From Alphaproteobacteria bacterium (lineage in GTDB: Bacteria; Pseudomonadota; Alphaproteobacteria; JAUXUR01), in assembly GCA_030696155.1 (NCBI GenBank), contig JAUYSY010000120.1:1-36330 (forward strand): a DNA stretch of 36,330 bases, in the 5' to 3' direction. The translations under genes and the position numbers were made by a program. The first letter of the stretch is position 1. Each line of letters begins with the position of its first letter. The notes under the pieces were generated by a model. It had not been told where the DNA came from. It made no database searches and was given only the letters and a program-made list of their open reading frames with translations. Positions 1-8,575 of this stretch are shown here, piece after piece.

Positions 1-373
1 ATAAAAAAGTAAAAAATTTTATAAATTAATTTTTATGAATTAATACATTCCATTGATTTTACTAAAAAAATTATTATCTATTTGAAAAATAATAATAAAT
101 TAAATAATTTATAAAAAACAATACGTTAAAATTGTTTAAAAAATTATTAATGCTTTATGAAAAGATTTTATAAAAATGATTGTTGATTTTAAAGGATAAA
201 ATTACTTTTGAAATTTTATATGTTAATTTATTTTATTACGCATAAAATTTTAATTAGTATTTTCAACAAGTTAATATTTATCCCACCTAACAATGTGAAA
301 CATCAATATCACTGTTTTCAAAAAACACGTTTAATGATAGTTTTCACCATTGTAAAAATTTAAGGATATCCCC
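1..373. other. AT-rich intergenic leader, no gene seen
   Basis: This stretch is almost entirely A and T with many short poly-A and poly-T runs. I see no open frame of useful length, no tRNA-like fold and no copy of either repeat family. Its last bases carry the ribosome binding site AAGGA, about 7 nt before the ATG at 374. Promoter elements for the downstream transporter probably lie in its last 80 bases, but none matches consensus well enough to name. Confidence 0.5.
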
Positions 374-1591
374 ATGAAAAATAAAAAAATATTTGTATTA
401 GTTGTATTAGGAAACATCATTGATTATTACGATTTTTTATTGTTTGCACATTTAGGTTACATTATTACGCCATTTTTCATCCCCAATTTATCCTCCACAG
501 AAGTACATCTGCTTAGTTTGCTTTTGTTCGCACTCCCTTTTGTTATACGCCCTATAGGTGGTTATATTTTTGGCCGTATGTCAGATTTAAAAGGCCGCCA
601 CCAAGCACTTACCGCTTCACTCAAATGGGCAAGTATCGCAACTTTTGGCCTAGCCTTTTTACCTTCTTACGAATATGGCGGTATTACTGTTGCTGTTTTA
701 TTTGTTTTTTTGCGCGCGCTTCAAGGCCTTTCATTGGGTGGTGAATACCCAATAGCAGGCACTTATTTAATGGAGCAATATAAAGATAATCAAGGACTTA
801 TAAGCGGCATTCTTGTTGCATCTGGCACAATTGGAAGCCTTATTGCATTCAGCTTTGCGTGGCTCTATATCAATAATTATGTAACGGGTGAATCTTGGCG
901 CAGCTTTTTCATCATTGGAGGCATCGTAACGTTTGCAAGCTATTTTTTACGCAAACAACTAAGCACCCACTTAAAATCGAGTGCAGAAATAAAACAAATC
1001 TCTATCCCCTATTCAAAATCAATCTTAACTGTTCTTTTAATAGGAATAATGGTTGGCCTTACTGTCTGGTTACCCATGACATATTCCAATTTTTATTTAA
1101 CTAAAATATTAGGTGCAAATACAAATATTGGCTTAATGGCAACCCTGATATGCTTGTTGCTTTATATTATCCTCAATCCATTTTTTGGAAAAATTTCAGA
1201 TCTATATTCAGCTAAAACAATCATGACAATCGCTTCCCTTATAGTCATTCCATTAAGCTGCTTAGGTTTTTATCTCATTCAACAGCAAAACCTTTGGGGA
1301 CAAGTCTTTTTAACAATGGCTGCTGCATGTTTTGGTGCGCCCATTCACGTTTTGATGAATCAACTTTTTGATCCAAAAAGCAGAAGCCGTCATATTAATT
1401 TATTGTTTATGAGTGGCACCGCCATTGGTAGTTTAGCACCAAGCCTTTCGGGGTATCTGGTTGATCGTTATCAAATAGAATACACACCCGTGATTATAGT
1501 TTCTTGTATAAGCTTTGTTACTTTTATAATCTTTAGCCTTACATTGTTTAAAAACAAACAACTTAATATTATAGAAGAAAAAATCAGATAG
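374..1591 (+). CDS. MFS transporter, MHS (ProP-like) metabolite:H+ symporter
   Basis: This is a 405-residue inner-membrane protein with about 12 hydrophobic segments and two six-helix halves. Residues 13-21 (GNIIDYYDF) match the G-N-x-x-E/D-W/Y-Y-D-F signature of the metabolite:H+ symporter subfamily. RP followed by GRMSDLKGR (59-75) is the classic MFS loop 2-3 motif, and RALQGLSLGGE (114-124) is the helix 4 signature. Known relatives import proline/betaine, citrate, alpha-ketoglutarate or other organic acids with protons. The substrate cannot be read from the sequence, but host metabolite uptake is plausible in a symbiont. It is shorter than ProP (about 500 aa) because it lacks the C-terminal coiled coil, so osmosensing is unlikely. 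It appears to be a single transcription unit. Confidence 0.88.
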   Translation: MKNKKIFVLVVLGNIIDYYDFLLFAHLGYIITPFFIPNLSSTEVHLLSLLLFALPFVIRPIGGYIFGRMSDLKGRHQALTASLKWASIATFGLAFLPSYEYGGITVAVLFVFLRALQGLSLGGEYPIAGTYLMEQYKDNQGLISGILVASGTIGSLIAFSFAWLYINNYVTGESWRSFFIIGGIVTFASYFLRKQLSTHLKSSAEIKQISIPYSKSILTVLLIGIMVGLTVWLPMTYSNFYLTKILGANTNIGLMATLICLLLYIILNPFFGKISDLYSAKTIMTIASLIVIPLSCLGFYLIQQQNLWGQVFLTMAAACFGAPIHVLMNQLFDPKSRSRHINLLFMSGTAIGSLAPSLSGYLVDRYQIEYTPVIIVSCISFVTFIIFSLTLFKNKQLNIIEEKIR

Positions 1592-1658
1592 GGTTGCAAT
1601 GGATTTTATGCTATAGTTAAATGAGTAAATAATTTATTAAACTTAGGATTTTTTGATT

Positions 1659-2066
1659 ATGGAAAATAAAGACCAAAAATTAATACCACCACCATATGAG
1701 CCCACCTTACGCATGATTGCTATGCCTAAAGACACAAATGCCAATGGCAATATTTTTGGTGGATGGCTTGTATCACTTATGGATATGGCCGCAGGTAGCG
1801 CTGCATGGCGACGTGCTAATGGTCCTGCGGTAACCGTTGCGATTGAAAAAATGGAATTTCACCAACCTGTTTTTGTAGGTGATGAAGTGAGTTGTTACAC
1901 ACATATTGAACGTGTTGGCAAAACATCTTTAACCATTAAAGTTGAATCATGGGTCCGCAAAAGATTTTCAGCAACCAATTGGGTCAAAGTCACACAAGGC
2001 ACCTTCATTTTTGTTGCCATTGACGAAAATCATAAGCCACGATTGATTCCTGCTGAAACTGAGTAA
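1659..2066 (+). CDS. yciA: Acyl-CoA thioesterase, YciA-like hotdog protein
   Basis: The 135-residue product aligns closely with YciA (about 132 aa in E. coli), a cytosolic hotdog-fold hexamer that hydrolyses acyl-CoA to free acid and CoA. The family signature lies at residues 22-42: MPKDTNANGNIFGGWL followed by SLMD. It includes the conserved N27/G30/G34 region and D42 of the active-site helix. VGDEVSCYTHIERVGKTSL is the second conserved strand pair. I chose the ATG at 1659. A TTG two codons upstream is also open, but AGGA at about 1645 is better spaced for the ATG. It follows the transporter by 67 bp on the same strand and may be co-transcribed. It is a single-hotdog protein of normal length with nothing missing. 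Confidence 0.88.
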   Translation: MENKDQKLIPPPYEPTLRMIAMPKDTNANGNIFGGWLVSLMDMAAGSAAWRRANGPAVTVAIEKMEFHQPVFVGDEVSCYTHIERVGKTSLTIKVESWVRKRFSATNWVKVTQGTFIFVAIDENHKPRLIPAETE

Positions 2067-2129
2067 AATATTTTACGATTGCGCTTTTCCTAAAACCTAG
2101 GCAAAATCAACCTACACAAAAACATAGGG

Positions 2130-2303
2130 TATATACCCAACCCCTTTCTACGCCCCGCGACTTGATCGCGGGGTCCATGCTAAAAAAGTAAAATGATAAA
2201 TACATATCGTTACTTTTCAACAAGCTTTATGGATCCTGTGGCTCTTAGCGCAGGACGTAGGCGGTGAGATGTTCAAAATTCGTACACCCTTCTGGGTAGT
2301 TAC
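2130..2303 (+). repeat. Family B palindromic repeat, copy B1
   Basis: This is a 170-180 bp element also present at 21981-22157 in the same orientation. Its core (2148-2260) is a long imperfect palindrome. CTACGCCCCGCG at the left pairs with GCGCAGGACGTAG at the right, and a GC-rich hairpin CCCCGCG/CGCGGGG sits just inside the left arm. AAAAAGTAAAATG pairs with CGTTACTTTTC towards the centre. A conserved 3' tail runs from GATGTTCAAAATTCG to GGGTAGTTAC. Its GC content is well above its surroundings. It lies between the thioesterase and the zinc-finger gene and supplies an in-frame ATG at 2269. Similar GC-rich palindromes are scattered in many alphaproteobacterial genomes. Mobility is inferred. 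Confidence 0.85.
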
Positions 2304-2319
2304 AACAAAGGTAACAAAT

Positions 2320-2526
2320 ATGGACGCAATCGAAACGATTCAAAGCAAAACCAAAAAAGTTTACTGCGATGGAAATCCCAAAAATGGTGATAAATCAATG
2401 CACAGTAAATCATTAGGTCATCCACGCGTATTCCTAAATATGGGTGAAAAAGACCATATTGATTGCCCTTATTGTAGCCGTCGTTATCAACATAATGAAA
2501 CGCTTAAAGAATGCAAACCGCTTTGA
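2320..2526 (+). CDS. Small zinc-finger protein, NDUFS6/Mia40-like zinc-binding domain family
   Basis: The 68-residue product matches the small alphaproteobacterial zinc-finger proteins related to the NDUFS6 subunit of complex I. C16, H34, C49 and C52 sit in the contexts VYCDG, LGHPRVFLN and CPYCSRRY and form the expected single zinc site. In mitochondria the homologous subunit helps complex I assembly. The bacterial role is not firmly established. I placed the start at 2320, with AAAGG 8-9 bases upstream, and not at the in-frame ATG at 2269. The earlier ATG lies inside repeat B1, and the 17 residues it would add are repeat-derived. The 3' end overlaps polA by 16 bases, which suggests translational coupling. 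Confidence 0.82.
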   Translation: MDAIETIQSKTKKVYCDGNPKNGDKSMHSKSLGHPRVFLNMGEKDHIDCPYCSRRYQHNETLKECKPL

Positions 2527-5261
2527 CTCCATCATCACAACCGAAATCTAAGCTTTATCTTATTGATGGTTCCGGCTTTATTTTTAGGGCATTTCACGCC
2601 ATCCCACCTTTAACGCGCAAAGATGGCACACAAGTCAATGCCGTTTATGGTTTTTGCACGATGTTGTCAAAATTATTGACAGATCATCATGCTGATTATA
2701 TTGCCGTTGTTTTTGATGCGTCGCGCGAAAATTTTCGCAATGAAATTTACCCAGAATATAAAGCACATAGACCACCAACGCCGCCCGAACTAATCCCACA
2801 GTTTCCCTTGATTCGCGAAGCAACCACCGCTTTTAATATTCCTTGGTTTCAGCTTGAAGGCTATGAAGCCGATGATCTGATCGCTACCTTCACCGAAATT
2901 GGGAAAGCAAATGCGTTTGAAACAATCATTGTTTCCTCTGACAAAGATTTAATGCAGCTTGTGGGCGATGATGTTACGATGTTTGATCATTTCAAAAACA
3001 TCTATATTACGCCCAACGAAGTACAAGAAAAATACGGCGTACCACCATCAAAAATGGTTGAAATTCAATCACTTATGGGCGATAGCTCAGACAACGTCCC
3101 AGGTGTCCCAAAAATTGGTCCGAAAACGGCAGCAGAACTTATTCAACAATTTGGTACGCTTGAAAATCTTTTGAATAATCTCGATCAAATTCCCCAAAAG
3201 GGCAGACGCGAAAATTTAGAAACCTATCAAGAGCAAGCCCGTATTTCGCATCAATTGGTCACTTTACGCAAAGATGTACCGATTATCGTTAGCCCCGAAG
3301 ATTTCAAACGTAAAGATCTGCATATCCCGGATTTAGTCCAATTCGTTAAAGACCAGAATTTTAAGACGCTTATTACACGATTTGAAAAACTCGAACCAGC
3401 ATCAAATAATGATCAGTCTTCTGTTCAAGAAGCACCTGCTAAAGAAACATATACATGCGTCACAGATGTTGAAACGCTTCAAAAATGGATTAATGCTTGT
3501 TACGCTAAAGGCATTGTCGCCGTTGACACTGAAACAACAGCACTCAATCCACAACTCGCCCAAATTGCGGGTGTTTCGCTTGCACTCTCTAAAGGCGAAG
3601 CTTGTTACATTCCCTTAAGTCATGTGGGTACTTTTGGCCAAATTGAAAAAGATCAAATCAACAAGGACGTTGCACTTAAATTGCTCAAGCCCATGCTTGA
3701 AAATCCAAGCATCTTAAAAATTGGTCACAATATCAAATATGATGCCCATATTTTTGCACATTACGGCATCAACATAAGCCCTATCGATGACACAATGGTT
3801 CTATCCTATATCCTTGAAAATGGACTTCATGGGCATTCGCTTGATGAACTTGCTTCCTTATTTTTTAACCATGACATGATTAAGTTTAAAGATGTCGTGG
3901 GCACTGGCAAAAGCCAGCTTATTTTTACGCAAATTCCACTACAAGAAGCAACCGCTTATGCCGCCGAAGATGCTGATTATACATTTCGTTTACATGAAAT
4001 TTTAAAACCACGTTTGATTGAAGATCACTTAGTTTCTCTTTACGAAGAAATTGAGCGCCCCCTCATCCCCGTCTTAAAAGCGATGGAGAAAAAAGGAATA
4101 TCGCTAGATCTTAATGCGTTGGTTGAAGCAGGACAAAAATTTGCGCTCCTTGCCAAAGACCTTGAAGAAAAAATATTTGCCTTATCGGGTCAAGAATTCA
4201 ACATAGGATCCCCCAAACAATTGGGCGAAATCCTGTTTGATAAATTGAACTTGCCTGCACCTAAAAAAGGCAAAGCTGGCAATTATGAAACCAATTCTGA
4301 TGTTTTAGAACCCCTCGCCCAAGAAGGTCATTTGATCGCACAATACGTACTTGCCTGGCGACAATATTCAAAATTGATTTCGACTTATGTCGAAGGTCTT
4401 AAGCAAGAAATCAACCCCAAAACAAACCGCGTCCATACATCTTATGGTATGACGATTACATCCACTGGGCGTTTGAATTCATCTAATCCGAATCTGCAAA
4501 ATATTCCAACACGCACAGAAGAAGGCCGTCATATCAGACGCGCTTTTAAAGCAGCCCCTGGACACAAACTTGTTTCTTTTGATTATTCTCAAATTGAATT
4601 ACGTTTATTAGCTGAACTCGCGAATATCAACGAACTTCGCGACGCTTTCAAACACAAACAAGACATCCACAAATTAACGGCCTCTCAAATTTTTCATATC
4701 CCATTAGAAGAAATCACATCCGATATAAGACGCAAAGCCAAAGCCATTAATTTTGGCATTATTTATGGCATTAGTGCTTTTGGGCTTGCTAAACAATTAG
4801 GTTGCCCCAATAAAGAAGCAGATTCTTACATCAAATCATATTTTGAACGCTACCCTGGCATTCAAGCCTATATGGAGCAAACAAAAGAATTCTGCCGTCA
4901 GCATGGATATATCAAAACACTGATGGGCCGCAAATGCTTTATCCCTGATATTAATGCTAAAAATGGCGCAATTCGCAGTTTTTCAGAACGTGCCGCCATT
5001 AACGCACCCTTGCAAGGCAGTAATGCTGATATCGTTAAAATGGCTATGGTTAAAATCCATCATTTTCTGCTGGAAAAATATCCTGATACTTCAATGCTGC
5101 TTCAAGTCCATGACGAATTAATTTTTGAAATACCCGATAAGAACGTCGAAATTCTTAAGCCCATTATAAAACAGATGATGGAAAATGTCGTGCAATTAGC
5201 CGTTCCGCTTATTGTTGATATTGGAATTGGGAATAATTGGGCAGAAGCTGGCGAAAAATAG
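2511..5261 (+). CDS. polA: DNA polymerase I, with 5'-nuclease and proofreading domains
   Basis: At 916 residues this is full length (E. coli 928). The 5'-nuclease domain (about 14-290) shows EGYEADDL, SSDKDLMQL and GDSSDNVPGVPKIGPK. The 3'-5' exonuclease domain (about 320-505) retains the acidic residues of VDTETTAL near 337, NIKYDAH and YAAEDADYTF, so proofreading should be active. Several bacterial PolA proteins have lost this. In the polymerase domain, motif A is FDYSQIELRLLAE (near 689), motif B is RRKAKAINFGIIYG (near 740) and motif C is QVHDELIFE (near 865). It removes RNA primers and fills gaps in lagging-strand synthesis and excision repair. The start overlaps the zinc-finger gene by 16 bases. 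Residues 14-22 align with the PolA N-terminus, so little extra sequence is present. Confidence 0.98.
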   Translation: MQTALTPSSQPKSKLYLIDGSGFIFRAFHAIPPLTRKDGTQVNAVYGFCTMLSKLLTDHHADYIAVVFDASRENFRNEIYPEYKAHRPPTPPELIPQFPLIREATTAFNIPWFQLEGYEADDLIATFTEIGKANAFETIIVSSDKDLMQLVGDDVTMFDHFKNIYITPNEVQEKYGVPPSKMVEIQSLMGDSSDNVPGVPKIGPKTAAELIQQFGTLENLLNNLDQIPQKGRRENLETYQEQARISHQLVTLRKDVPIIVSPEDFKRKDLHIPDLVQFVKDQNFKTLITRFEKLEPASNNDQSSVQEAPAKETYTCVTDVETLQKWINACYAKGIVAVDTETTALNPQLAQIAGVSLALSKGEACYIPLSHVGTFGQIEKDQINKDVALKLLKPMLENPSILKIGHNIKYDAHIFAHYGINISPIDDTMVLSYILENGLHGHSLDELASLFFNHDMIKFKDVVGTGKSQLIFTQIPLQEATAYAAEDADYTFRLHEILKPRLIEDHLVSLYEEIERPLIPVLKAMEKKGISLDLNALVEAGQKFALLAKDLEEKIFALSGQEFNIGSPKQLGEILFDKLNLPAPKKGKAGNYETNSDVLEPLAQEGHLIAQYVLAWRQYSKLISTYVEGLKQEINPKTNRVHTSYGMTITSTGRLNSSNPNLQNIPTRTEEGRHIRRAFKAAPGHKLVSFDYSQIELRLLAELANINELRDAFKHKQDIHKLTASQIFHIPLEEITSDIRRKAKAINFGIIYGISAFGLAKQLGCPNKEADSYIKSYFERYPGIQAYMEQTKEFCRQHGYIKTLMGRKCFIPDINAKNGAIRSFSERAAINAPLQGSNADIVKMAMVKIHHFLLEKYPDTSMLLQVHDELIFEIPDKNVEILKPIIKQMMENVVQLAVPLIVDIGIGNNWAEAGEK

Positions 5262-5269
5262 ATCAATTT

Positions 5270-5299
5270 CAGTATCTTATGATATTGACAATATTTTTT
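5270..5299 (+). terminator. Weak intrinsic terminator after polA
   Basis: CAGTATC and GATATTG, separated by TTAT, form a 7-bp stem (one G-U pair). A run of six T begins about 6 bases after it. The stem is AT-rich and the T run is slightly displaced, so it may be inefficient. Confidence 0.4.
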
Positions 5300-5380
5300 G
5301 TTTTATATACATTCTTTTAAAGAAAAAATTTTTAATTATAAATTATTTCTAAAAATCATAATGCTAACACATTATTGTAC

Positions 5381-5386
5381 TATAAT
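5381..5386 (+). promoter_or_regulatory. Likely -10 box of the LRR gene
   Basis: A perfect TATAAT lies 26 bases before the ATG at 5412. No good -35 lies 16-18 bases upstream. The position argues that the gene starts at 5412 and not at the in-frame ATG at 5298, which would lie upstream of the transcription start. Confidence 0.4.
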
Positions 5387-5411
5387 AATTTTAATCAAAA
5401 GGGTGTCGACG

Positions 5412-6701
5412 ATGAATAAATTAGTGCTATTACTTGCATTAAACCTATTTGCATTTCAAGCACATGCATTGTTAACAGATATTGAAAAAGAAACCCTAAC
5501 GGATACATTCTTAGAAAATTCATCTACAGAAATAAAAACATCACTTAAAAAGAAAATACTTTCTGGTAAAATTAAAAACATTTCCAACAAGCAAGCAGAA
5601 TATATTAAAAACAATATAGAAAAATTTTGCTCTACCTTAACCTGGATTACAAAATTAAATCTCAATCAATGCAAAATTCAATCATTGCCAGAAAATATTA
5701 TTAATCTTACCCAATTGAAAACCTTAGATCTATCCGAAAACAACATTGAAAAATTACCTGATGAAATAGGAAAATTAGAAAATTTAAAAGAACTTAACGT
5801 CTCTGAAAATAAGATTTCAAATTTACCTAACTCAATCGGAGAATTAAAAAAATTAGAAGTACTAAATATCCTCGGAAACAAGATCAAAACATTACCCGAT
5901 ACAATTGTAAACTTAAAAAAATTATTTATATTTTATGCCTCTGCAAATAAGATTAGTAACTTCCCAAAAACACTTGGAAGCTTAATAAAATTACAAATAC
6001 TTGATCTTTCTAACAACAAAATTTTAACTTTGCCAGATATAGCAGAAGGATTCAACGCATTAGAAGATCTTGATCTCTCTTATAACCTGATTGAATTCTT
6101 GCCAAGTATAACGGGTGGTTTATCCAAATTAACCAAACTTAATCTCTCTGGTAACAAAATTAAACTCTCACCTGATGTATTAAAAAAATTAACAAATTTA
6201 CAAGCTCTTGATCTTTCAAACAATAAAATTAAAATCTTACCTGAAGAAATACAAGAATTAAGTGAATTAATAGATTTAGATCTTTCTTACAATAAGATTG
6301 TAACTTTACCTGATACAATTGGAGAATTAAGAAAGTTAAAAATTCTTTATCTTATTAGTAATTCAATTGAAGCCCTCCCTTATACAATACGTAAATTAAC
6401 AAAATTAGAAACGCTTGAACTCAGTAATAACAAAAATCTTCTTTTCCTCCCCTCCTCGTTAAGAAATTTAAAAAATTCTCTGTGTTTACTTAGATTAATA
6501 GATACTGGCATTCAAATAAGTTGTGAAGGTGGCGCATTAGGTCAAATACAATTAGAAGAAATTTTTGGAAAGCGCGTTGTTTTTTCTTTGCTAGAAGAAA
6601 ATAGAGCAGAATTTTCTAACCCTATATTAGCACAATTAATGAATAGCGACTCTTTTAAATTATGCATTTTGATAGCACATCTAAAATCACACTTTCATTA
6701 A
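5412..6701 (+). CDS. Secreted leucine-rich-repeat protein (12 repeats of 23 residues)
   Basis: The 429-residue product has a clear Sec signal peptide (MNKLVLLLALNLFAFQAHA, cleavage after AHA). Residues about 79-370 are 12 consecutive LRRs of almost exactly 23 residues, consensus L-x-x-L-D-L-S-x-N-K-I-x-x-L-P-x-x-I-x-x-L-x-x. This is the LPxxI type shared with YopM-like and eukaryotic Ras-group LRRs. A partial thirteenth unit and an unrelated cap of about 60 residues follow. Such proteins usually act as binding scaffolds. In host-associated bacteria they are often exported effectors or adhesins. No catalytic domain, such as the NEL ubiquitin ligase, is visible. The start at 5412 follows AAAAGGGTG and produces the signal peptide. 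The window holds a second LRR gene of another class at 7581-8288. A family A repeat follows directly. Confidence 0.85.
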   Translation: MNKLVLLLALNLFAFQAHALLTDIEKETLTDTFLENSSTEIKTSLKKKILSGKIKNISNKQAEYIKNNIEKFCSTLTWITKLNLNQCKIQSLPENIINLTQLKTLDLSENNIEKLPDEIGKLENLKELNVSENKISNLPNSIGELKKLEVLNILGNKIKTLPDTIVNLKKLFIFYASANKISNFPKTLGSLIKLQILDLSNNKILTLPDIAEGFNALEDLDLSYNLIEFLPSITGGLSKLTKLNLSGNKIKLSPDVLKKLTNLQALDLSNNKIKILPEEIQELSELIDLDLSYNKIVTLPDTIGELRKLKILYLISNSIEALPYTIRKLTKLETLELSNNKNLLFLPSSLRNLKNSLCLLRLIDTGIQISCEGGALGQIQLEEIFGKRVVFSLLEENRAEFSNPILAQLMNSDSFKLCILIAHLKSHFH

Positions 6702-6716
6702 ATATGTAATAAGAAA

Positions 6717-6826
6717 TATACAGTCGATAGACTTGAGAAGCAGACAAGGAACAACGAACGAAGTGTATCCCTATATACATGAGTGAGGCGTGACGATGTA
6801 TCCTTCCAATGTCTATTGACTATAGT
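6717..6826 (+). repeat. Family A structured repeat, copy A1
   Basis: Terminal inverted repeats ACAGTCGATAGAC and GTCTATTGACTAT pair with two mismatches. The core GTGTAT...ATACATGAG forms a small hairpin at about 6763-6783. AAGGAACAACG and CGATGTATCCTT can pair between these. The copy is nearly identical to the reverse complement of A5 (24842-24949). It lies just downstream of the LRR gene and may also end its transcript. Confidence 0.85.
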
Positions 6827-6933
6827 AGTTTTCATTAAAATCTTTCCCTTGCCCTTAACCTCATTCCTGTTTACAATTAATAACTGCCTTAGAGTAGAAT
6901 ACTAATAGCAGAAAATAATAAAATGGATAAAAA

Positions 6934-7437
6934 ATGAAATTATTAAAGATATTATCAATCTTTAGCATCTTTTTTAGTTCTTTTTTAACATACACAAATG
7001 CTCTTATTATCAACATAGAAAACAATAGCATTGGACCCTTAGATAAACTACAATCTTCAGATTCGGATGAAGATACACTTAATAATATTAAAAAATATTA
7101 TATTCGTGAAGTTGTTATCAAAATAACAAATCAAAATGATGAAATCGTAGAAAAAGAATTAAATAGTTTTCACGTTAATTGGAAAAATAGATTTTCAAAC
7201 GCTATACTTAACCCTATAGATAATAAAATGCAAGAAAAAACTTCTACGGAAATTGATATTCCAGAAAACTGGATCATTAAAAAAATCGAATTAACTTGTA
7301 ACAATGCTTCTTATTCATTTGTTTTGACTAACAAACAAGCAATAATTATACACAATAAAGATATCACGTTCTTTTTTGATTATATAGTGCACAATAATCT
7401 TGATATAAAATTTAGGCCTCACCTTCTTATTAAGTAA
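6934..7437 (+). CDS. Secreted hypothetical protein, 167 aa
   Basis: I do not recognise this protein. It starts with a signal peptide (MKLLKILSIFSIFFSSFLTYTNA). The mature part of about 144 residues is polar and rich in N, K and I, with alternating hydrophobic residues that suggest a small beta-rich domain, for example EVVIKITNQNDEIVEKEL. The two cysteines are C18-free: one visible Cys lies in LTCNNASYSF. No membrane segment follows the signal. The ribosome binding site is weak (GGA in ATGGATAAAA). The gene stands alone between repeat A1 and a convergent LRR gene. It belongs to the cluster of small secreted proteins at 5.4-10 kb and may be an exported host-interaction protein, but that rests on context only. 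Confidence 0.65.
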   Translation: MKLLKILSIFSIFFSSFLTYTNALIINIENNSIGPLDKLQSSDSDEDTLNNIKKYYIREVVIKITNQNDEIVEKELNSFHVNWKNRFSNAILNPIDNKMQEKTSTEIDIPENWIIKKIELTCNNASYSFVLTNKQAIIIHNKDITFFFDYIVHNNLDIKFRPHLLIK

Positions 7438-7580
7438 TGATTACAGACCGAAGATCATTAAGTACAATAAAATAGTTCAAAATTTATTAATCGTTATTAC
7501 TTACATTTTTTAAAGTTACTTCACTATACAACAATATTGCACAAGAAAAACACCATAACCCAATAAAAAAGCTCTCTTTT

Positions 7581-8288
7581 CTACTTACTTTGTTGATTTG
7601 ATACTAACACAAACGTTCCTTTAGGAGATTTTTTTTCTGCTATTTCCAAAGCAACTTTTCCCACATCTCCAATACTGTTGCATCTCATACACACCGATTT
7701 GAGTTGAGTGTGAGGGAGCACGTTTGCAATGGCTATAGCACCAGCATCTCCAATGTTGTTACCACCCATATAAAGCAATGTAAGCTGGGCGTAAGGAAGT
7801 TCGGCTGCAATAGCTATGGCGCCCTCATCTCCAATATTATTTTTTGACAAACCCATCGATGTGAGTTGAGAGTCTTTCAAAGATCTTGCAATAGCTATAG
7901 CACCCTCAGCACCAATCGAGTTTTGTCCCATATTCAATGATGTAAGGTGATGCAACACAGACGCTATGGCCAGAGCACCTTCAACTCCAATATTGTTGCT
8001 ACTTATATCTACCGCCGTAATTTTAGAATAAGGAAGAATGGCTGCAATGGCTATAGCGCCCTCATCTCCAATATTCATCCAACCCATATCCAGAAATGTA
8101 ATATCCTTATCTGTGAATCTCTCTAAAATAATTTGTGCCCATGGCTTATTAACGATTGCCAGATTTTTTCTCCATTTATCAAAAAAACATGTTTTTGATC
8201 TTTCTACATCATCCCATACGCTGTCTTGCATCGCGCGCGCAGGGAAAGAAAGAAGATATATACTAATAAGTATGTATAAAAATTTCAT
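7581..8288 (-). CDS. Secreted LRR protein, ribonuclease-inhibitor (NLRC3-like) type
   Basis: The 235-residue product has a signal peptide ending near FPARA. Residues about 63-225 hold six LRRs of 25-28 residues, consensus L-T-x-L-x-M-x-x-N-N-I-G-D-E-G-A-I-A-I-A-x-x-L-P-x-x-Q. This is the ribonuclease-inhibitor class with alternating strand and helix, typical of eukaryotic NLR and RanGAP proteins and found in amoeba- and protist-associated bacteria. The repeats are very alike, especially NIGDEGAIAIA, which points to recent internal duplication. There is no catalytic domain. It probably mediates protein binding after export. AAAGAGG precedes the ATG on the minus strand. It converges with the gene at 6934-7437, with no strong terminator between them. 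Confidence 0.82.
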   Translation of the reverse strand: MKFLYILISIYLLSFPARAMQDSVWDDVERSKTCFFDKWRKNLAIVNKPWAQIILERFTDKDITFLDMGWMNIGDEGAIAIAAILPYSKITAVDISSNNIGVEGALAIASVLHHLTSLNMGQNSIGAEGAIAIARSLKDSQLTSMGLSKNNIGDEGAIAIAAELPYAQLTLLYMGGNNIGDAGAIAIANVLPHTQLKSVCMRCNSIGDVGKVALEIAEKKSPKGTFVLVSNQQSK

Positions 8289-8575
8289 GAAGCCTCTTTG
8301 TTATAAAATTTTCAAAACTATAGTAAAAACACCACTCTTTAATTTTAGAAATCAATACCTAATTAGACGCGATTCTCAACTTTTGCAAAAATTGATCAAA
8401 GCTTCAAATTGCAAAAGAGGATTGCCGTATAATTTACTTAGAAATACACATACAGTCAGATACAGAGATGATACAGGCACCAAAAAGAGCTTAATTACTT
8501 CTTTAAGTCCGAACAAAACCCTTAAAAATAAGCTCAGAAAATCTTTTAATCGCTGATTCTTATGTTAATACCCTA

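Noticed and set aside
1..373. Possible replication origin because of extreme AT content
   Set aside because: No cluster of DnaA boxes and no dnaA, gidA or parA neighbours were seen.
2269..2319. N-terminal extension of the zinc-finger protein
   Set aside because: The 17 codons lie wholly in repeat B1 or at its edge. The family's conserved region begins later, and a proper ribosome binding site precedes 2320.
6717..6826. Family A repeat as a complete insertion sequence
   Set aside because: It is only about 110 bp with no room for a transposase, and no transposase gene lies anywhere in the window.
7600..8110. Short direct DNA repeats that could suggest a CRISPR or satellite array
   Set aside because: The period is about 81 bases and in frame, reflecting LRR coding units without distinct spacers.
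8038..8556. 172-codon plus-strand frame opposite the RI-type LRR gene
   Set aside because: The minus strand encodes clear LRRs and a signal peptide. The plus frame has no family features and runs into the spacer.
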